64,000 nucleotides of DNA from NCBI GenBank assembly GCA_013298075.1, contig JAAFJG010000011.1:39509-103508 (forward strand), in the 5' to 3' direction. This DNA is from Cytophagales bacterium. GTDB taxonomy: Bacteria; Bacteroidota; Bacteroidia; Cytophagales; Microscillaceae. The notes under the pieces are model-generated. The model had not been told where the DNA came from, made no database searches, and saw nothing but the letters and a program-made list of their open reading frames with translations. The stretch's first letter is position 1; each line of letters opens with the position of its first letter. Below, piece by piece: positions 8,473 through 17,091 of the stretch. The position numbers and the translations under genes are program-made.

Positions 8473-9273
8473 TTATATTTTTGGTAAAAAATTTGAGAAT
8501 ATTTCGTGAAAAGTAACGTTTTCAAGCGTTTCTAAATGATTTAGATTTTCTAACATACTTATCGGATTTGACATTTCTACGGTGTGTATTCTACCTATTT
8601 TTAAAGACTTGGCTAAATAAATTACATAATTAGCTTGTTGTTCGAAAGTTAAAAACGTAGAATCCAACATAAAAGCGTCTTCTGCAAGTTTCAAAGGGTT
8701 TTCTGCTCTTGTTGTATCTATCAAATCACGTTTTTTTAGATTATTTATAATATCTTCCAAAGAAATATTTTCCCCCTTTTCTTCTAATTCTATTTGTCTT
8801 CTTTTGGCTCTAATTTCTACCTCAGAAGTCATAAAAATTTTCAATTCAGCCTCAGGAAAAACATTTGTACCAATATCTCTGCCGTCCATCACTACGCCTT
8901 TTTCTTCGCCTAATCTTTGTTGCTGCTCCACCATCGCCACTCTTACTTCGTGTATTACACTTACTTCGCTTACTTTATCAGAAATATACATTTTTCTGAT
9001 TTCTTTTTCGATGTTTTTTTCATTCAAATAAATATCATTTCGTCCTTTTTCAGGATTCCATTCGAAGTGAATATGAATATTTTTGAGTGCGTTTTCGATT
9101 TGTTTGAGGTTATCAAACTCAATTTGATTTTCTAAAAAATAGTAAGTAACAGCACGATACATAGCACCAGAGTCGATATACGTATAGCCCAAAACTTGTG
9201 CTACTTTTTGAGCAGTAGTGCTTTTTCCACAACCAGAATAGCCATCAATGGCAATAATAATCTTTTTTTCCAT
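8473..9273 (-). CDS. cmk: (d)CMP kinase
   Basis: Phosphorylates CMP/dCMP with ATP. GYSGCGKSTTAQKVAQ is the Walker A loop, YIDSGAMYRAVTYY the monophosphate-binding segment, and VVMDGRDIGTNVFPEAELKI the family signature; RAKRRQIELEEKGE and RDLIDTTRAENPL belong to the lid and core. At 266 residues it is about 35 longer than typical enzymes because of a C-terminal extension after YVIYLAKSL. The promoter at 9296-9303 probably serves cmk, the exonuclease gene and dapB. Confidence 0.93.
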   Translation of the reverse strand: MEKKIIIAIDGYSGCGKSTTAQKVAQVLGYTYIDSGAMYRAVTYYFLENQIEFDNLKQIENALKNIHIHFEWNPEKGRNDIYLNEKNIEKEIRKMYISDKVSEVSVIHEVRVAMVEQQQRLGEEKGVVMDGRDIGTNVFPEAELKIFMTSEVEIRAKRRQIELEEKGENISLEDIINNLKKRDLIDTTRAENPLKLAEDAFMLDSTFLTFEQQANYVIYLAKSLKIGRIHTVEMSNPISMLENLNHLETLENVTFHEIFSNFLPKI

Positions 9274-9295
9274 TGTCCTATTGAAAATTTTAGTG

Positions 9296-9303
9296 CAAAG
9301 GTA
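9296..9303 (-). promoter_or_regulatory. -7 element (TACCTTTG) of the cmk operon
   Basis: The minus-strand TACCTTTG fits TAnnTTTG and lies 23 bases upstream of the cmk start. It is the only such element before the three minus-strand genes. Confidence 0.6.
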
Positions 9304-9336
9304 AATATTTTTTTTTGAAATCGAAATATTTTTTGG

Positions 9337-9939
9337 TTAAATAATCACATTTTTTTTAATTTTGGCAGGCACTCCATACGCCACACAAAAATCAGGAATA
9401 TCTTTATTGACTACTGCTCCCGCTCCAATTACGCACCATTTTCCGATTTTAATTTTTGGCAAAATAGTAGCAGACAAACCTATCAAAGTTCCTTCGCCTA
9501 TTTCTACGCCACCTCCCAAAGTCGCATGGGGAGCAATATGCACAAAATTATCTATGTTACAATCGTGTTCAATGGTCGAATTTGTGTTCAAAATCACGTG
9601 TTTACCTATATGTGTATATGCCTGCACGACCGCAAAAGGCAAAATCATAAGTCCTTCTTCGATGTGTGCAAAAGGAGAAATACAACTATGACTATGCACA
9701 ACTTTTCCGATTTGGTGGGTAATTTTTTGGCTTAATTCTTTTCTAATTTGATTATTTCCAATGGCAATAATTATTTTTTTGCCGGACAGAATAGACATTT
9801 GGTATTGTCCCAAAAAATCAAAATTACCAAAATTCATTTCTTTTACGTTATCATCAAAAAAACCATTAATTTCTGTATTTTGTGAATATAAACAATCTAC
9901 TATTACTTTTGAATGTTCGCCTACGCCATAAATGAGCAT
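9337..9939 (-). CDS. NeuD/PglD-type sugar O- or N-acyltransferase
   Basis: A 200-residue acyltransferase of the left-handed beta-helix family. The N-terminal Rossmann-like part (MLIYGVGEHSKVIVDCL, GFFDDN) binds the nucleotide sugar; residues about 85-200 carry hexapeptide repeats, including HIGKHVILNTNSTIEHDCNI with the catalytic His and VHIAPHATLGGGVEIGEGTLIG. The family acetylates sialic acid or bacillosamine-type amino sugars for surface glycans. No glycan cluster surrounds it, so the substrate is unknown. Confidence 0.85.
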   Translation of the reverse strand: MLIYGVGEHSKVIVDCLYSQNTEINGFFDDNVKEMNFGNFDFLGQYQMSILSGKKIIIAIGNNQIRKELSQKITHQIGKVVHSHSCISPFAHIEEGLMILPFAVVQAYTHIGKHVILNTNSTIEHDCNIDNFVHIAPHATLGGGVEIGEGTLIGLSATILPKIKIGKWCVIGAGAVVNKDIPDFCVAYGVPAKIKKNVII

Positions 9940-10065
9940 ATTTTTTGAGATTTAATTAAATATTTTTCATTAAAACGCTTATTTTGTGTAAATATTTGAT
10001 GCTGTCTCAAATTAGTTGCAACTTTATTTTTACAAAAAATAGGTCAAAAAATTTTTGATGTAAAA

Positions 10066-10100
10066 AAATAACCTATTCAAAATCTATGAATAGGTTATTT
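10066..10100 (-). terminator. Intrinsic terminator after the small-gene pair
   Basis: AAATAACCTATTCA (10066-10079) pairs perfectly with TGAATAGGTTATTT (10087-10100), with a 7-base loop. On the minus strand it is followed by a U-rich tract. It lies about 70 bases after the stop of the second small gene. Confidence 0.75.
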
Positions 10101-10172
10101 GGTGTAAAAAAACTATTTTTGTATTAATAATGAATAAATTATCTTATTTTTCTGGTTAAAAAAAGTGAATAT

Positions 10173-10304
10173 TTATTTTTTTTCGTTACCTTTGCTATGT
10201 TTATAAAGCATTGATAATTTCTTTTTTAGTTCTGCCGTTTGTTCTTTCAATAACTCTAAATGTTTGAGTTGTGAAGATATTCCTGGATTTGATTGAATTT
10301 CCAT
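10173..10304 (-). CDS. Small protein of 43 residues, second of a tandem pair
   Basis: Starts at the ATG at 10304 (MEIQSNPGISSQLKHLELLK) and ends in a very basic tail (KHSKGNEKK). It is predicted to be one amphipathic helix with Leu/heptad spacing and no signal peptide. It lies 43 bases after the first small gene and before a strong terminator. A longer frame using an upstream in-frame start would overlap the first small gene and is less likely. The function is not recognised. Confidence 0.5.
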   Translation of the reverse strand: MEIQSNPGISSQLKHLELLKEQTAELKKKLSMLYKHSKGNEKK

Positions 10305-10347
10305 AATGATAAAAAATATTATTGGGTATAAATTATGTAAATTGTAA

Positions 10348-10485
10348 TTATGATTTTGGATATATATTATGTTTTTGAGCCAATTCCAATAATTTTGTTC
10401 TTGTTTCAGATGCTCTTTGTTTGATAAATTCCATTCTTTCTTTATCAAGAGAATTTGCGTTAGTAGTATTTAGATTTTGCATCAT
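10348..10485 (-). CDS. Small protein of 45 residues, first of a tandem pair
   Basis: The frame from the ATG at 10485 encodes a Met-Asn-rich start, then LDKERMEFIKQRASETRTKL and a C-terminal LAQKHNIYPKS. It is helical and charged, with no membrane segment or cysteine. A -7 element lies at 10543-10550, 58 bases upstream, and a terminator follows the downstream partner, so the pair looks like a dedicated transcript. It could be a small regulatory or toxin-type peptide, but nothing in the sequence proves a role. Confidence 0.5.
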   Translation of the reverse strand: MMQNLNTTNANSLDKERMEFIKQRASETRTKLLELAQKHNIYPKS

Positions 10486-10542
10486 AAAAAATGTTTAATA
10501 GTGTTTAAATAATTGAAAGATAGATTTTTATTGTTCTTAATG

Positions 10543-10550
10543 CAAAGGTA
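10543..10550 (-). promoter_or_regulatory. -7 element (TACCTTTG) of the small-gene pair
   Basis: TACCTTTG on the minus strand lies 58 bases before the first small ATG. The only other gene nearby is dut on the opposite strand. Confidence 0.55.
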
Positions 10551-10652
10551 TAACGAAATTTTGAATTAAAATTTGATAATCGACCAAATGCAAATAAACT
10601 TCGATAAAATAACTAAAAAAAACGACAAAGAGTTTTTCCAATAAAAAATAAA

Positions 10653-11087
10653 ATGCAAAAAGTTAAAATTATTCATCAAAATAATCACGTATTACCTGAG
10701 TATGCAACCGAAGGTTCAGCAGGAATGGACGTAAGAGCAAACCTCGAAATAGCTATCACTATCAAACCTTTGGAAAGAGTTTTGATTCCGACAGGAATTT
10801 TTATCCAACTTCCAATAGGATACGAAGCACAAATTAGACCCAGAAGTGGATTGGCTTATAAATACGGAATTACGGTTTTAAATTCACCGGGCACCATCGA
10901 TAGCGATTATATAGGCGAAATAAAAATATTATTAGTGAATTTATCTCAAGAAAATTTTGTTATCGAAAGCGGAGAAAGAATTGCACAAATGATAATAGCA
11001 CCTTACACAAAAATAGATTGGGAAGTAGTAGAAATACTTTCAGCAACAGAACGAGGCGAAGGCGGATTTGGTAGCACAGGCAAATGA
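10653..11087 (+). CDS. dut: dUTP diphosphatase (trimeric dUTPase)
   Basis: A 144-residue enzyme hydrolysing dUTP to dUMP and pyrophosphate. The five motifs are visible in order: AGMDVRA (I), [11 protein letters not shown] (II), [16 protein letters not shown] (III, with the catalytic Asp and Tyr), GERIAQMII (IV) and [10 protein letters not shown] (V, the glycine-rich C-terminal arm). The length is standard and the protein looks complete. Confidence 0.96.
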   Translation: MQKVKIIHQNNHVLPEYATEGSAGMDVRANLEIAITIKPLERVLIPTGIFIQLPIGYEAQIRPRSGLAYKYGITVLNSPGTIDSDYIGEIKILLVNLSQENFVIESGERIAQMIIAPYTKIDWEVVEILSATERGEGGFGSTGK

Positions 11088-11092
11088 TAGTT

Positions 11093-11140
11093 GTTAAAAT
11101 TATTATTTAATACATTGTTAATAAGACTAATAATTTTAAC
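11093..11140 (+). terminator. Hairpin after dut
   Basis: GTTAAAATTATTA (11093-11105) pairs with TAATAATTTTAAC (11128-11140), followed by TTATTTTGTATTTTTT. It lies 6 bases after the dut stop and before the sigma factor gene. Confidence 0.6.
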
Positions 11141-11238
11141 TTATTTTGTATTTTTTCGTAAATATCAATAAAAAAAAATTTTTTTTTTAGAATTATAAAA
11201 TAAAACTCTTTTCACTTACGTTTAACTATTGTACTGCG

Positions 11239-11835
11239 ATGAAAAAAAGCGGGCTTAATGATGGCGAGTTAGTCATCAAATATAAAGATGGCGATGATAA
11301 TGCTTTTGCTGAGCTTTTGAATCGTCATAAAACAAAGGTCTTTACAACAATATTGATTATTGTAAAAGACCATTATTTAGCCGAAGATTTGATGCAAGAT
11401 ACATTCGTCAAAGCGGTCAAAACCATTAAGTCAGGACGTTATAATGAGGAAGGTAAATTTTTGCCTTGGATAATTAGAATCGCCCACAACTTAGCCATAG
11501 ATTATTTTAGGAAAGAAAAACGCTATCCTGAAGTAGATTTAGATGACCATATAAAGACACTCAATAATATGTATTTTTCTGAAGATTCAGCAGAGGCTGC
11601 GCAAATCAAAAAAGAAAATTATAGCCGTTTGCGTATGTCAATTCAAGTTTTGCCCGAAAAACAACGTGAAGTGTTGATTATGAGGCATTATGCTGAAATG
11701 AGTTTTCAAGAAATAGCAGAAGTAACTGATGTGAGTGTAAATACAGCTTTGGGGCGAATGAGATATGCTTTGATAAATCTAAGGAAGCAAATGACAAAAA
11801 CCCCTTTACAATATGATAAAGATGCTCACCCATGA
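11239..11835 (+). CDS. ECF-type RNA polymerase sigma factor
   Basis: A 198-residue sigma-70 family protein with only regions 2 and 4. Region 2 is at about residues 22-95 (YLAEDLMQDTFVKAVKTI, FLPWIIRIAHNLAIDYFRK), region 4 at about 128-182 (LPEKQREVLIMRHYAEMSFQ, TDVSVNTALGRMRYAL, the -35 recognition helix-turn-helix). A TACGTTTA sequence upstream is close to a -7 element. The next gene overlaps its 3' end, the usual arrangement of a sigma factor and its regulator. Confidence 0.9.
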   Translation: MKKSGLNDGELVIKYKDGDDNAFAELLNRHKTKVFTTILIIVKDHYLAEDLMQDTFVKAVKTIKSGRYNEEGKFLPWIIRIAHNLAIDYFRKEKRYPEVDLDDHIKTLNNMYFSEDSAEAAQIKKENYSRLRMSIQVLPEKQREVLIMRHYAEMSFQEIAEVTDVSVNTALGRMRYALINLRKQMTKTPLQYDKDAHP

Positions 11836-12049
11836 GGATGTTATCCGTTATGCTTACAATGAATGTAATGCCGAAGAAGCCGATATTATTCAGGCTTTTA
11901 TTGATACGGATAAAAAATTGAGGCTATTCTATGATCGCCTTGCGGATACGCAAAAGAATTTAGATAGTCTGAATCGACAGCCATCTGCTGAGGTAATTGA
12001 GAAAATTCTTAATTATTCAAGAAGAATTGATGATGTATATTCTGTGTAA
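11822..12049 (+). CDS. Small protein translationally coupled to the ECF sigma factor
   Basis: A 75-residue acidic helical protein (MLTHEDVIRYAYNECNAEEA...) whose start overlaps the sigma gene end by 14 bases; an alternative ATG lies at 11813. The position and the N-terminal layout (helix, then a helix with QAFIDTDKKLRLFYDRL) resemble the sigma-binding domain of anti-sigma factors, but there is no membrane segment, no periplasmic domain and only one cysteine. It could be a minimal soluble anti-sigma factor. That role is inference from position only. Confidence 0.75.
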   Translation: MLTHEDVIRYAYNECNAEEADIIQAFIDTDKKLRLFYDRLADTQKNLDSLNRQPSAEVIEKILNYSRRIDDVYSV

Positions 12050-12073
12050 AAATATCTTTTGACACTTTTTAGT

Positions 12074-12104
12074 AAGCCGTTTTTGTGGAAAAGACGGTTT
12101 TTTT
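12074..12104 (+). terminator. Terminator of the sigma factor operon
   Basis: AAGCCGTTTTT and AAAAGACGGTTT form an imperfect stem around GTGG, followed by an eight-T run. It lies 25 bases after the stop of the small partner gene. Confidence 0.7.
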
Positions 12105-12434
12105 TTATTTTTATAGGATTTTTAAAAAAAAAAATTCTTAGAAAGTTATGTTTCTTAGGAAATTTGTGCAGAAAATGAATTTTTTTTGAAATGTATTTTT
12201 TGAGTTGCCTCCAGATTTATCCGGAGGTTAATATAAAATTCAATTCTTGGCTTTAGCCCAAATTTTTATGTTTCTCAAATAGATACTTTTCTATATTTTT
12301 AAAATAAAAAGATATTCATATATAGACCAAAATTAGCTCCGCAATAATTTCCAATGAACCAAAAGGTTTACCAAACATATAATTACTAATCCTTTTGTAT
12401 TACTTCTTATGGCTTAAATATTAAAAACCACAAC
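12105..12434. other. Non-coding stretch between convergent genes
   Basis: About 330 bases between the sigma operon terminator and the degQ 3' hairpin. It is almost entirely occupied by mobile-like element copy B; no gene is seen in the remainder. Confidence 0.6.
12151..12360 (+). repeat. MITE/REP-like element, copy B (full length)
   Basis: Begins TTTCTTAGGAAATTTGTGCA and ends AATTTCCAATGAACC. The central palindrome is CCTCCAGATTTATCCGGAGG, with one arm mismatch, and the second palindrome GGCTTTAGCC is intact. It sits between two converging transcription units. Confidence 0.8.
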
Positions 12435-12470
12435 AAAAATACAATTCCTATTTTTAGAAATTGTGTTTTT
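12435..12470 (-). terminator. Bidirectional hairpin after degQ
   Basis: AAAAATACAATT pairs imperfectly with AAATTGTGTTTTT around CCTATTTTTAG, with T-rich sequence on both strands. It lies 45 bases after the protease stop codon. Confidence 0.55.
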
Positions 12471-12514
12471 GTTTTTTTAGTATAAAATTTTGAATATATA
12501 AAAATCAAATAAAA

Positions 12515-14056
12515 TTACATACCAAATCCATAATAATATTCTGTATTCGAATCATCATCAGCATAAAAACCGCTTAATAAAACGCCACCTTTTGAGATTT
12601 TGAGTTTATTTAATAAATCATCAGCATCTTTAATAGGTTGTCCATTTAATTTAGTAATAATAAATCCTTCACGAATATCAGTTTGTTGTCCAATTTTTCC
12701 GCCTGTAATATTTTCTACTTTTGCACCTCCAGAAATATTCAAACTACTTTTTTCTTTGGCACTAAGATTAGAAAAATCTGCTCCTAATGATTTTTGAACG
12801 TCTGTGCTTGATTTTTTTCCGATTAAACCTTTTTTGCCTTCTTCGTTTTTAAGATAAACATTGATAGTTTTTTCGCTTGAACCTCTTTTGACAGACAAAG
12901 ATAATTTATCATTTGGACGGCGTTTAGCAATTTCTTCTAATAATTCTGCACTCGATTTTATTTTTTTTCCATCAACGCCTATGATAATATCGCCCTCTTT
13001 TAATCCACCTTCTGAGGCTGCACTTTCATCTTGTACGCTCTCGATATATGCCCCTTGCGTGAGGTCTTTGATGCCTTTTTCTTCGGCTAATTTTCCATCT
13101 AAATCTCTGATTGATGCTCCTAAATAACCTCTTTGGACTGCTCCAAATTCGATTAAATCTTTGACAATTTTTTTCACCAAATTAGAAGGAACTGCAAAAG
13201 AATATCCTGCAAAACTACCTGTAGGAGAAGCAATGGCTGTATTGATACCAATTAGTTCGCCTTTCGTATTGACTAATGCCCCACCAGAATTACCAGGATT
13301 TACGACTGCATCAGTTTGAATAAAAGACTCTACAGGTGCTAATTTTGTGCCATTATCTCTACCATTTTTGTCATTTTTTAATAAATTCAAATTTCTACCT
13401 TTTGCACTCACAATTCCCGCCGTAACCGTAGATTGTAAATTGAAAGGATTACCTACCGCCACTACCCATTCTCCTACTTTCAAAATATCAGAATTACCAA
13501 AAGAAAGCGAGCCTAAACCTTTTTCTTTAATTTTGATAACCGCCAAATCTGTGGCAGGCGAAGTACCAATTACTTCTGCTTTGTAAGTACGTTTGTCATT
13601 CAAAGAAACTTCAATTTCTGAGGCATCAGCCACTACGTGATTATTGGTAACAATATACCCATCGTCTGTAATAATTACGCCAGAGCCAGTTGCTTCGCCT
13701 CTTTGTCTTGGCATTTGTCCAAATGGATCACCACCATCACCAAAAAAATCTCTGAACAAATCATTGATATTATTTTGTCTATTATTATTGTTACGTTTGT
13801 TGTTTGTAGCATTTTGGTTGCCATATTTAGCGGTAATATGCACAACGGCTGTGGTTGTTTTTTGTGCAATTTCTGTGAAGTCAAGCGGCACCAACATATC
13901 ACCTTTTCGTGTTAGTTTTGCTAAAGATTCTTTACTTTCTCCGTCTTGTAAAACAACTGAACGACGTTCAAAGCCTAATGTTTTGTATAAAATTAGCGTA
14001 AATAAACTGCTAAAAACAGCTACAGCTATCAATTTTAACCAAGATTTATTTTCCAT
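12515..14056 (-). CDS. degQ: DegQ/HtrA-type periplasmic serine protease
   Basis: A 513-residue Do-family protease/chaperone. An N-terminal signal anchor ([18 protein letters not shown]) leads to a trypsin-like domain with the triad His in [11 protein letters not shown], Asp in ATDLAVIKI and Ser in [11 protein letters not shown]. Two PDZ domains follow (about 310-405 and 420-505; the first has GYLGASIRD). A Gln/Asn-rich loop (about 80-105, with runs of N and R) is inserted before the protease core, in the position of the regulatory LA loop. It degrades or refolds misfolded envelope proteins. It is monocistronic. Confidence 0.93.
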   Translation of the reverse strand: MENKSWLKLIAVAVFSSLFTLILYKTLGFERRSVVLQDGESKESLAKLTRKGDMLVPLDFTEIAQKTTTAVVHITAKYGNQNATNNKRNNNNRQNNINDLFRDFFGDGGDPFGQMPRQRGEATGSGVIITDDGYIVTNNHVVADASEIEVSLNDKRTYKAEVIGTSPATDLAVIKIKEKGLGSLSFGNSDILKVGEWVVAVGNPFNLQSTVTAGIVSAKGRNLNLLKNDKNGRDNGTKLAPVESFIQTDAVVNPGNSGGALVNTKGELIGINTAIASPTGSFAGYSFAVPSNLVKKIVKDLIEFGAVQRGYLGASIRDLDGKLAEEKGIKDLTQGAYIESVQDESAASEGGLKEGDIIIGVDGKKIKSSAELLEEIAKRRPNDKLSLSVKRGSSEKTINVYLKNEEGKKGLIGKKSSTDVQKSLGADFSNLSAKEKSSLNISGGAKVENITGGKIGQQTDIREGFIITKLNGQPIKDADDLLNKLKISKGGVLLSGFYADDDSNTEYYYGFGM

Positions 14057-14227
14057 AATTTTTTAAAGTTATTAAAATTTTTTTGAATTTATTTGAATGA
14101 ATTTTTTTAATTTATTTTCTTTACTCATATAACTACAAAAATCATTTACAAGTTGCATACCGATATTATTTTTAACTTTAATTAACACAAAAAACGACAA
14201 ATTGTCAGTTTTATTTTTTAATTTTCA

Positions 14228-15268
14228 CTATTTTTCATTTTTTTCTGCTATTTTTTTCTTATAATAAGCCAAATAAACATTACTTTCGCAACAATTTTTT
14301 TGTTTCATACCCATTCCTTCGTGTGGGCGTACTTGCGTAGGAATGGGTTCGGGCAATTCTTTTTCTAATTTTTCTTTCCATTCCTCATTCAAAAGTCCAT
14401 CTAAATCAGGTTGTCCTGCCTCTACCCAACACGTAAACCAAAAATTTCCAACCATTTTAATAGCTGCTCTCATTTGTCTTTCGACTTGTCCATTGAGCGA
14501 TTGATGATAACTTTTGGCAAATTCTAAAGAATAAGTTCGCCCTAAAACGCTGTTTCTTTCCTCAAAAGCATATTTTTTGTCTAATGGAAATTGAAAAGAT
14601 AATTTTTTCTCAAATTTCAACACAGAATCTAACGCCAAATGTGCGTTAGTAACAGATTCCCAAATAGAAAGTTGTGGATTTTTAAGAAATATGGCTTGCC
14701 CAACAAAAAAATCATAATCATTCGAAAATAATTCTACCAAACGAGATTCCCACAAACCGTGAATACCGACTTGATTAGTGAGTTGCCCGTTATAATTTTC
14801 TGTGGTATGCAAAGGCACATTCGCATCTCCAATATAATGTCCCAAATCTGCAGAAAGTGTCAAAATACGTCCAATATCTCTTTTTTTAAATGCTTCTACG
14901 AGCTGATAACGCATTCTATTCACGTGCCAAGGCACAATTCCGTAGGCTTGCAAAGTATCTTCTGAATGTTTTTCAACGGCTTGATTCCAATATCTTGGCA
15001 TTTTAAAAATGGCACTATCTTGATAAAATTTGTTATAAATATCAATATCGATATAATGTCGTGGTGCTTCTCCTTTGACTGCATAACGTCTTTTGTCAGG
15101 ATTGACCGAATTTTCAGTCAAAAAACTGATATGATATTTATAAAAACGCAACATTTCAGGTGGCAAAGTAAAAACCGCCAAACGATTGATGCGTTGATGT
15201 CCAAAAAATCCCCACGCTTTTGCACTGAAAGGAAGTAATAAAAACGACAAAAAAATGATAGTTTTCAT
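14228..15268 (-). CDS. Secreted P1/S1-type zinc nuclease or phospholipase C family protein
   Basis: A 346-residue protein with a signal peptide (cleavage near AKA-W). The mature protein starts WGFFGHQRIN; the N-terminal Trp supplies a zinc ligand in the P1 nuclease/phospholipase C fold. ADLGHYIGDANVPLHTT and GIHGLWESRLVELF provide the remaining His/Asp ligands of the trinuclear zinc site, and PRHYIDID an additional one. It probably hydrolyses nucleic acids or phospholipids outside the cytoplasm. It directly follows queE (adjacent with no spacer) in an operon of three, but no functional link to deazaguanine synthesis is evident. The C-terminus has a CC pair in an otherwise charged tail. Confidence 0.85.
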   Translation of the reverse strand: MKTIIFLSFLLLPFSAKAWGFFGHQRINRLAVFTLPPEMLRFYKYHISFLTENSVNPDKRRYAVKGEAPRHYIDIDIYNKFYQDSAIFKMPRYWNQAVEKHSEDTLQAYGIVPWHVNRMRYQLVEAFKKRDIGRILTLSADLGHYIGDANVPLHTTENYNGQLTNQVGIHGLWESRLVELFSNDYDFFVGQAIFLKNPQLSIWESVTNAHLALDSVLKFEKKLSFQFPLDKKYAFEERNSVLGRTYSLEFAKSYHQSLNGQVERQMRAAIKMVGNFWFTCWVEAGQPDLDGLLNEEWKEKLEKELPEPIPTQVRPHEGMGMKQKNCCESNVYLAYYKKKIAEKNEK

Positions 15269-15880
15269 CTAAGGGATATTTAAAAATTTATGCGTTTGCA
15301 AAGTAATCCTCCATTTTGGATTTTCTTTCACATATTCTATAATAGAAGGCAACATTTTTTCAGATTTTTCCCATTCAGGTTGCAAAAAAAGTTTACAATC
15401 AGAATTGACTTCATTTGCCCATTCTTCTGCAAATTTGAAATCAGACGCATTAAAAATAATTACTTTTAATTCATCTGCTTTTTTGGCTACTTCTTCGAGT
15501 GGTTTTTTAAATTTTTTTGGTGAAAAACAAACCCAATCCCACGTACCTGTGAGGGTATATGCGCCCGAAGTTTCGATATGAGTTCTAAAATTTTTCTCTT
15601 TCAAATAAGCCGTTAAATCTGTTAAATCGTACATTAAAGGCTCTCCACCTGTAATTACTGCCAAACGAGCAGGAAATTCTGACGCATCTTTTACAATATT
15701 TTCGATAGAAATTGGTGGGTGTTTGGTAGCGTCCCAAGAATCTTTGACATCGCACCACACACAACCTACATCACAACCGCCTAGACGAATAAAATACGCA
15801 GCACTTCCTTGAAAAAAACCTTCTCCTTGCAATGTATAAAAAGCCTCCATAATTGGAAGTTTTGTATCAATTTGTATCAT
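15269..15880 (-). CDS. queE: 7-carboxy-7-deazaguanine synthase
   Basis: A 203-residue radical-SAM enzyme of the queuosine/7-deazaguanine pathway. The cluster-binding motif is C-DVG-C-VW-C (CX3CX2C) within LGGCDVGCVWCDVKDSW; MEAFYTLQGEGFFQGSAAYF at the N-terminus is the QueE hallmark, and VITGGEPLMYDL matches the SAM-binding GGE motif. It converts 6-carboxy-tetrahydropterin to CDG. The start lies 2 bases after the lipocalin-like gene and the stop touches the nuclease start, so co-transcription is very likely. queC, queD and queF are not in the window. Confidence 0.93.
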   Translation of the reverse strand: MIQIDTKLPIMEAFYTLQGEGFFQGSAAYFIRLGGCDVGCVWCDVKDSWDATKHPPISIENIVKDASEFPARLAVITGGEPLMYDLTDLTAYLKEKNFRTHIETSGAYTLTGTWDWVCFSPKKFKKPLEEVAKKADELKVIIFNASDFKFAEEWANEVNSDCKLFLQPEWEKSEKMLPSIIEYVKENPKWRITLQTHKFLNIP

Positions 15881-15882
15881 TT

Positions 15883-16320
15883 TTATTGTTTAAAAGGTGC
15901 TAATTTCCAGAGATTGCCCTTTTTTTCATCAGCCAAATCTTCTAAAACAAGTTCACTTTTATTTAATTTTATAATTTTTAATAACCATTTTACAGGTGAT
16001 TCTACAAAAGTTGGATTTTTTTCGATGGCTTGAATAATTGTTTTTTCTTTATCCAAAAACTTCCAATCATACACAATACTTTTTTCTATCATTGGCACAA
16101 AAATTTGCAATTCTGTTTCATTCACAAATTGAAATTTCATTTGTGCAGCCATTCTATTCGAGAAATCGGCTTTGTCTTTGGGCGTATTTTTATCTGCTAA
16201 TTGCAAAGAAATAGGTTTCCAAACCTGATACAATCTTTTGTATTTGATTTGTGCGACAGCGATATTTGATATAAAAATATACACAAATACGAATAATACG
16301 AAATTTTTAATTTTTTTCAT
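15883..16320 (-). CDS. Secreted lipocalin-like small protein
   Basis: A 145-residue protein with a clear signal peptide (MKKIKNFVLFVFVYIFISNI, cleavage near AVA-Q). The mature part has alternating beta-strand character with a Trp near the start (YQVWKPISL) and ends in LWKLAPF, resembling lipocalin-like domains common in Bacteroidota. It is the first gene of the operon with queE and the nuclease. The ligand is not known and the family call is tentative. Confidence 0.65.
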   Translation of the reverse strand: MKKIKNFVLFVFVYIFISNIAVAQIKYKRLYQVWKPISLQLADKNTPKDKADFSNRMAAQMKFQFVNETELQIFVPMIEKSIVYDWKFLDKEKTIIQAIEKNPTFVESPVKWLLKIIKLNKSELVLEDLADEKKGNLWKLAPFKQ

Positions 16321-16393
16321 TGATTTTTTTATTTTTAATATTGATTTTTTTTAGATTTTGAGTATGATAATTTTCTAAAACTTGAAAAATATT

Positions 16394-16690
16394 TTAGGTA
16401 TTTTCTTTTCTAATTTTTATTATTTGTTCAATAGATAAACCAGAAACATCTTGAATGAAATTATCATCAAAACCTCTTTTTATGAGATTTAAGGCAATTT
16501 CTTGGGCTTTACTTTGCTCACCTTCGATTTTTCCTTCGATTTTTCCTATTTTTTCACCTTTGATTATTCCTTCTTTTTCAGCGGTAGCAACACTATTAGT
16601 GAAATCAATTAAGTTTTTTAGACTACTTTCGTATTCATTTAATTCTTCATTCGTATAACTCGATACTTGTGATTTTGCAAATACTTTCAT
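16394..16690 (-). CDS. Free-standing Rpn C-terminal protein, copy 2 (98 residues)
   Basis: Encodes only the C-terminal third of the neighbouring Rpn nuclease: MKVFAKSQVSSYTNEELNEY, a charged KGEKIGKIEGKIEGEQSKAQ segment, and a final LNLIKRGFDDNFIQDVSGLS module, which resembles the C-terminal helix-turn-helix-like end of the family. It lacks any nuclease residue. The ATG is overlapped by a four-codon upstream frame through ATGA. Unlike the full-length protein it contains the EQSKAQ block. It may be translated as an inhibitor or assembly partner of the nuclease, or may be a non-functional duplication. Confidence 0.6.
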   Translation of the reverse strand: MKVFAKSQVSSYTNEELNEYESSLKNLIDFTNSVATAEKEGIIKGEKIGKIEGKIEGEQSKAQEIALNLIKRGFDDNFIQDVSGLSIEQIIKIRKENT

Positions 16691-16736
16691 AAAAATTTCA
16701 TCTTGTAATGTTGAAAATAATCAATTAAAAAATATT

Positions 16737-17045
16737 TTAGGTATTTTCTTTTCTAATTTTTATTATTTGTTCAATAGATAAACCAGAAACATCTTGAATG
16801 AAATTATCATCAAAGCCTCTTTTTATAAGATTTAAGGCAATTTCTTGGGCTTTACTTTGCTCACCTTCGATTTTTCCTATTTTTTCACCTTCGATTTTTC
16901 CTATTTTTTCACCTTTTTTTATTCCTTCTTTTTCAGCGGTAACAACACTATTAGTGAAATCAAGTAAATTTTTTAGACTACTTTCGTATTCATTTAATTC
17001 TTCATTTGTATAACTCGATACTTGTGATTTTGCAAATACTTTCAT
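16737..17045 (-). CDS. Free-standing Rpn C-terminal protein, copy 1 (102 residues)
   Basis: The same product as the downstream copy with small differences: NLLDFTNSVVTAEKEGIKKG, a duplicated GEKIGKIE element, and EQSKAQ retained. It is intact from ATG to stop, and the coding frame is conserved in spite of the internal repeat-length change, which is a multiple of three. This is what selection for a protein would give, but at such low divergence it is weak evidence. No separate promoter is obvious; it would be read from the nuclease transcript. Confidence 0.6.
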   Translation of the reverse strand: MKVFAKSQVSSYTNEELNEYESSLKNLLDFTNSVVTAEKEGIKKGEKIGKIEGEKIGKIEGEQSKAQEIALNLIKRGFDDNFIQDVSGLSIEQIIKIRKENT

Positions 17046-17091
17046 AAAAATTTCATCTTGTAATGTTGAAAATAATCAATTAAAAAATATT

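Noticed and set aside
13637..14066. Overlapping 75-140 codon frames on both strands at the degQ start
   Set aside because: They are shadows of the Asn-rich loop and signal anchor of degQ, without independent features.
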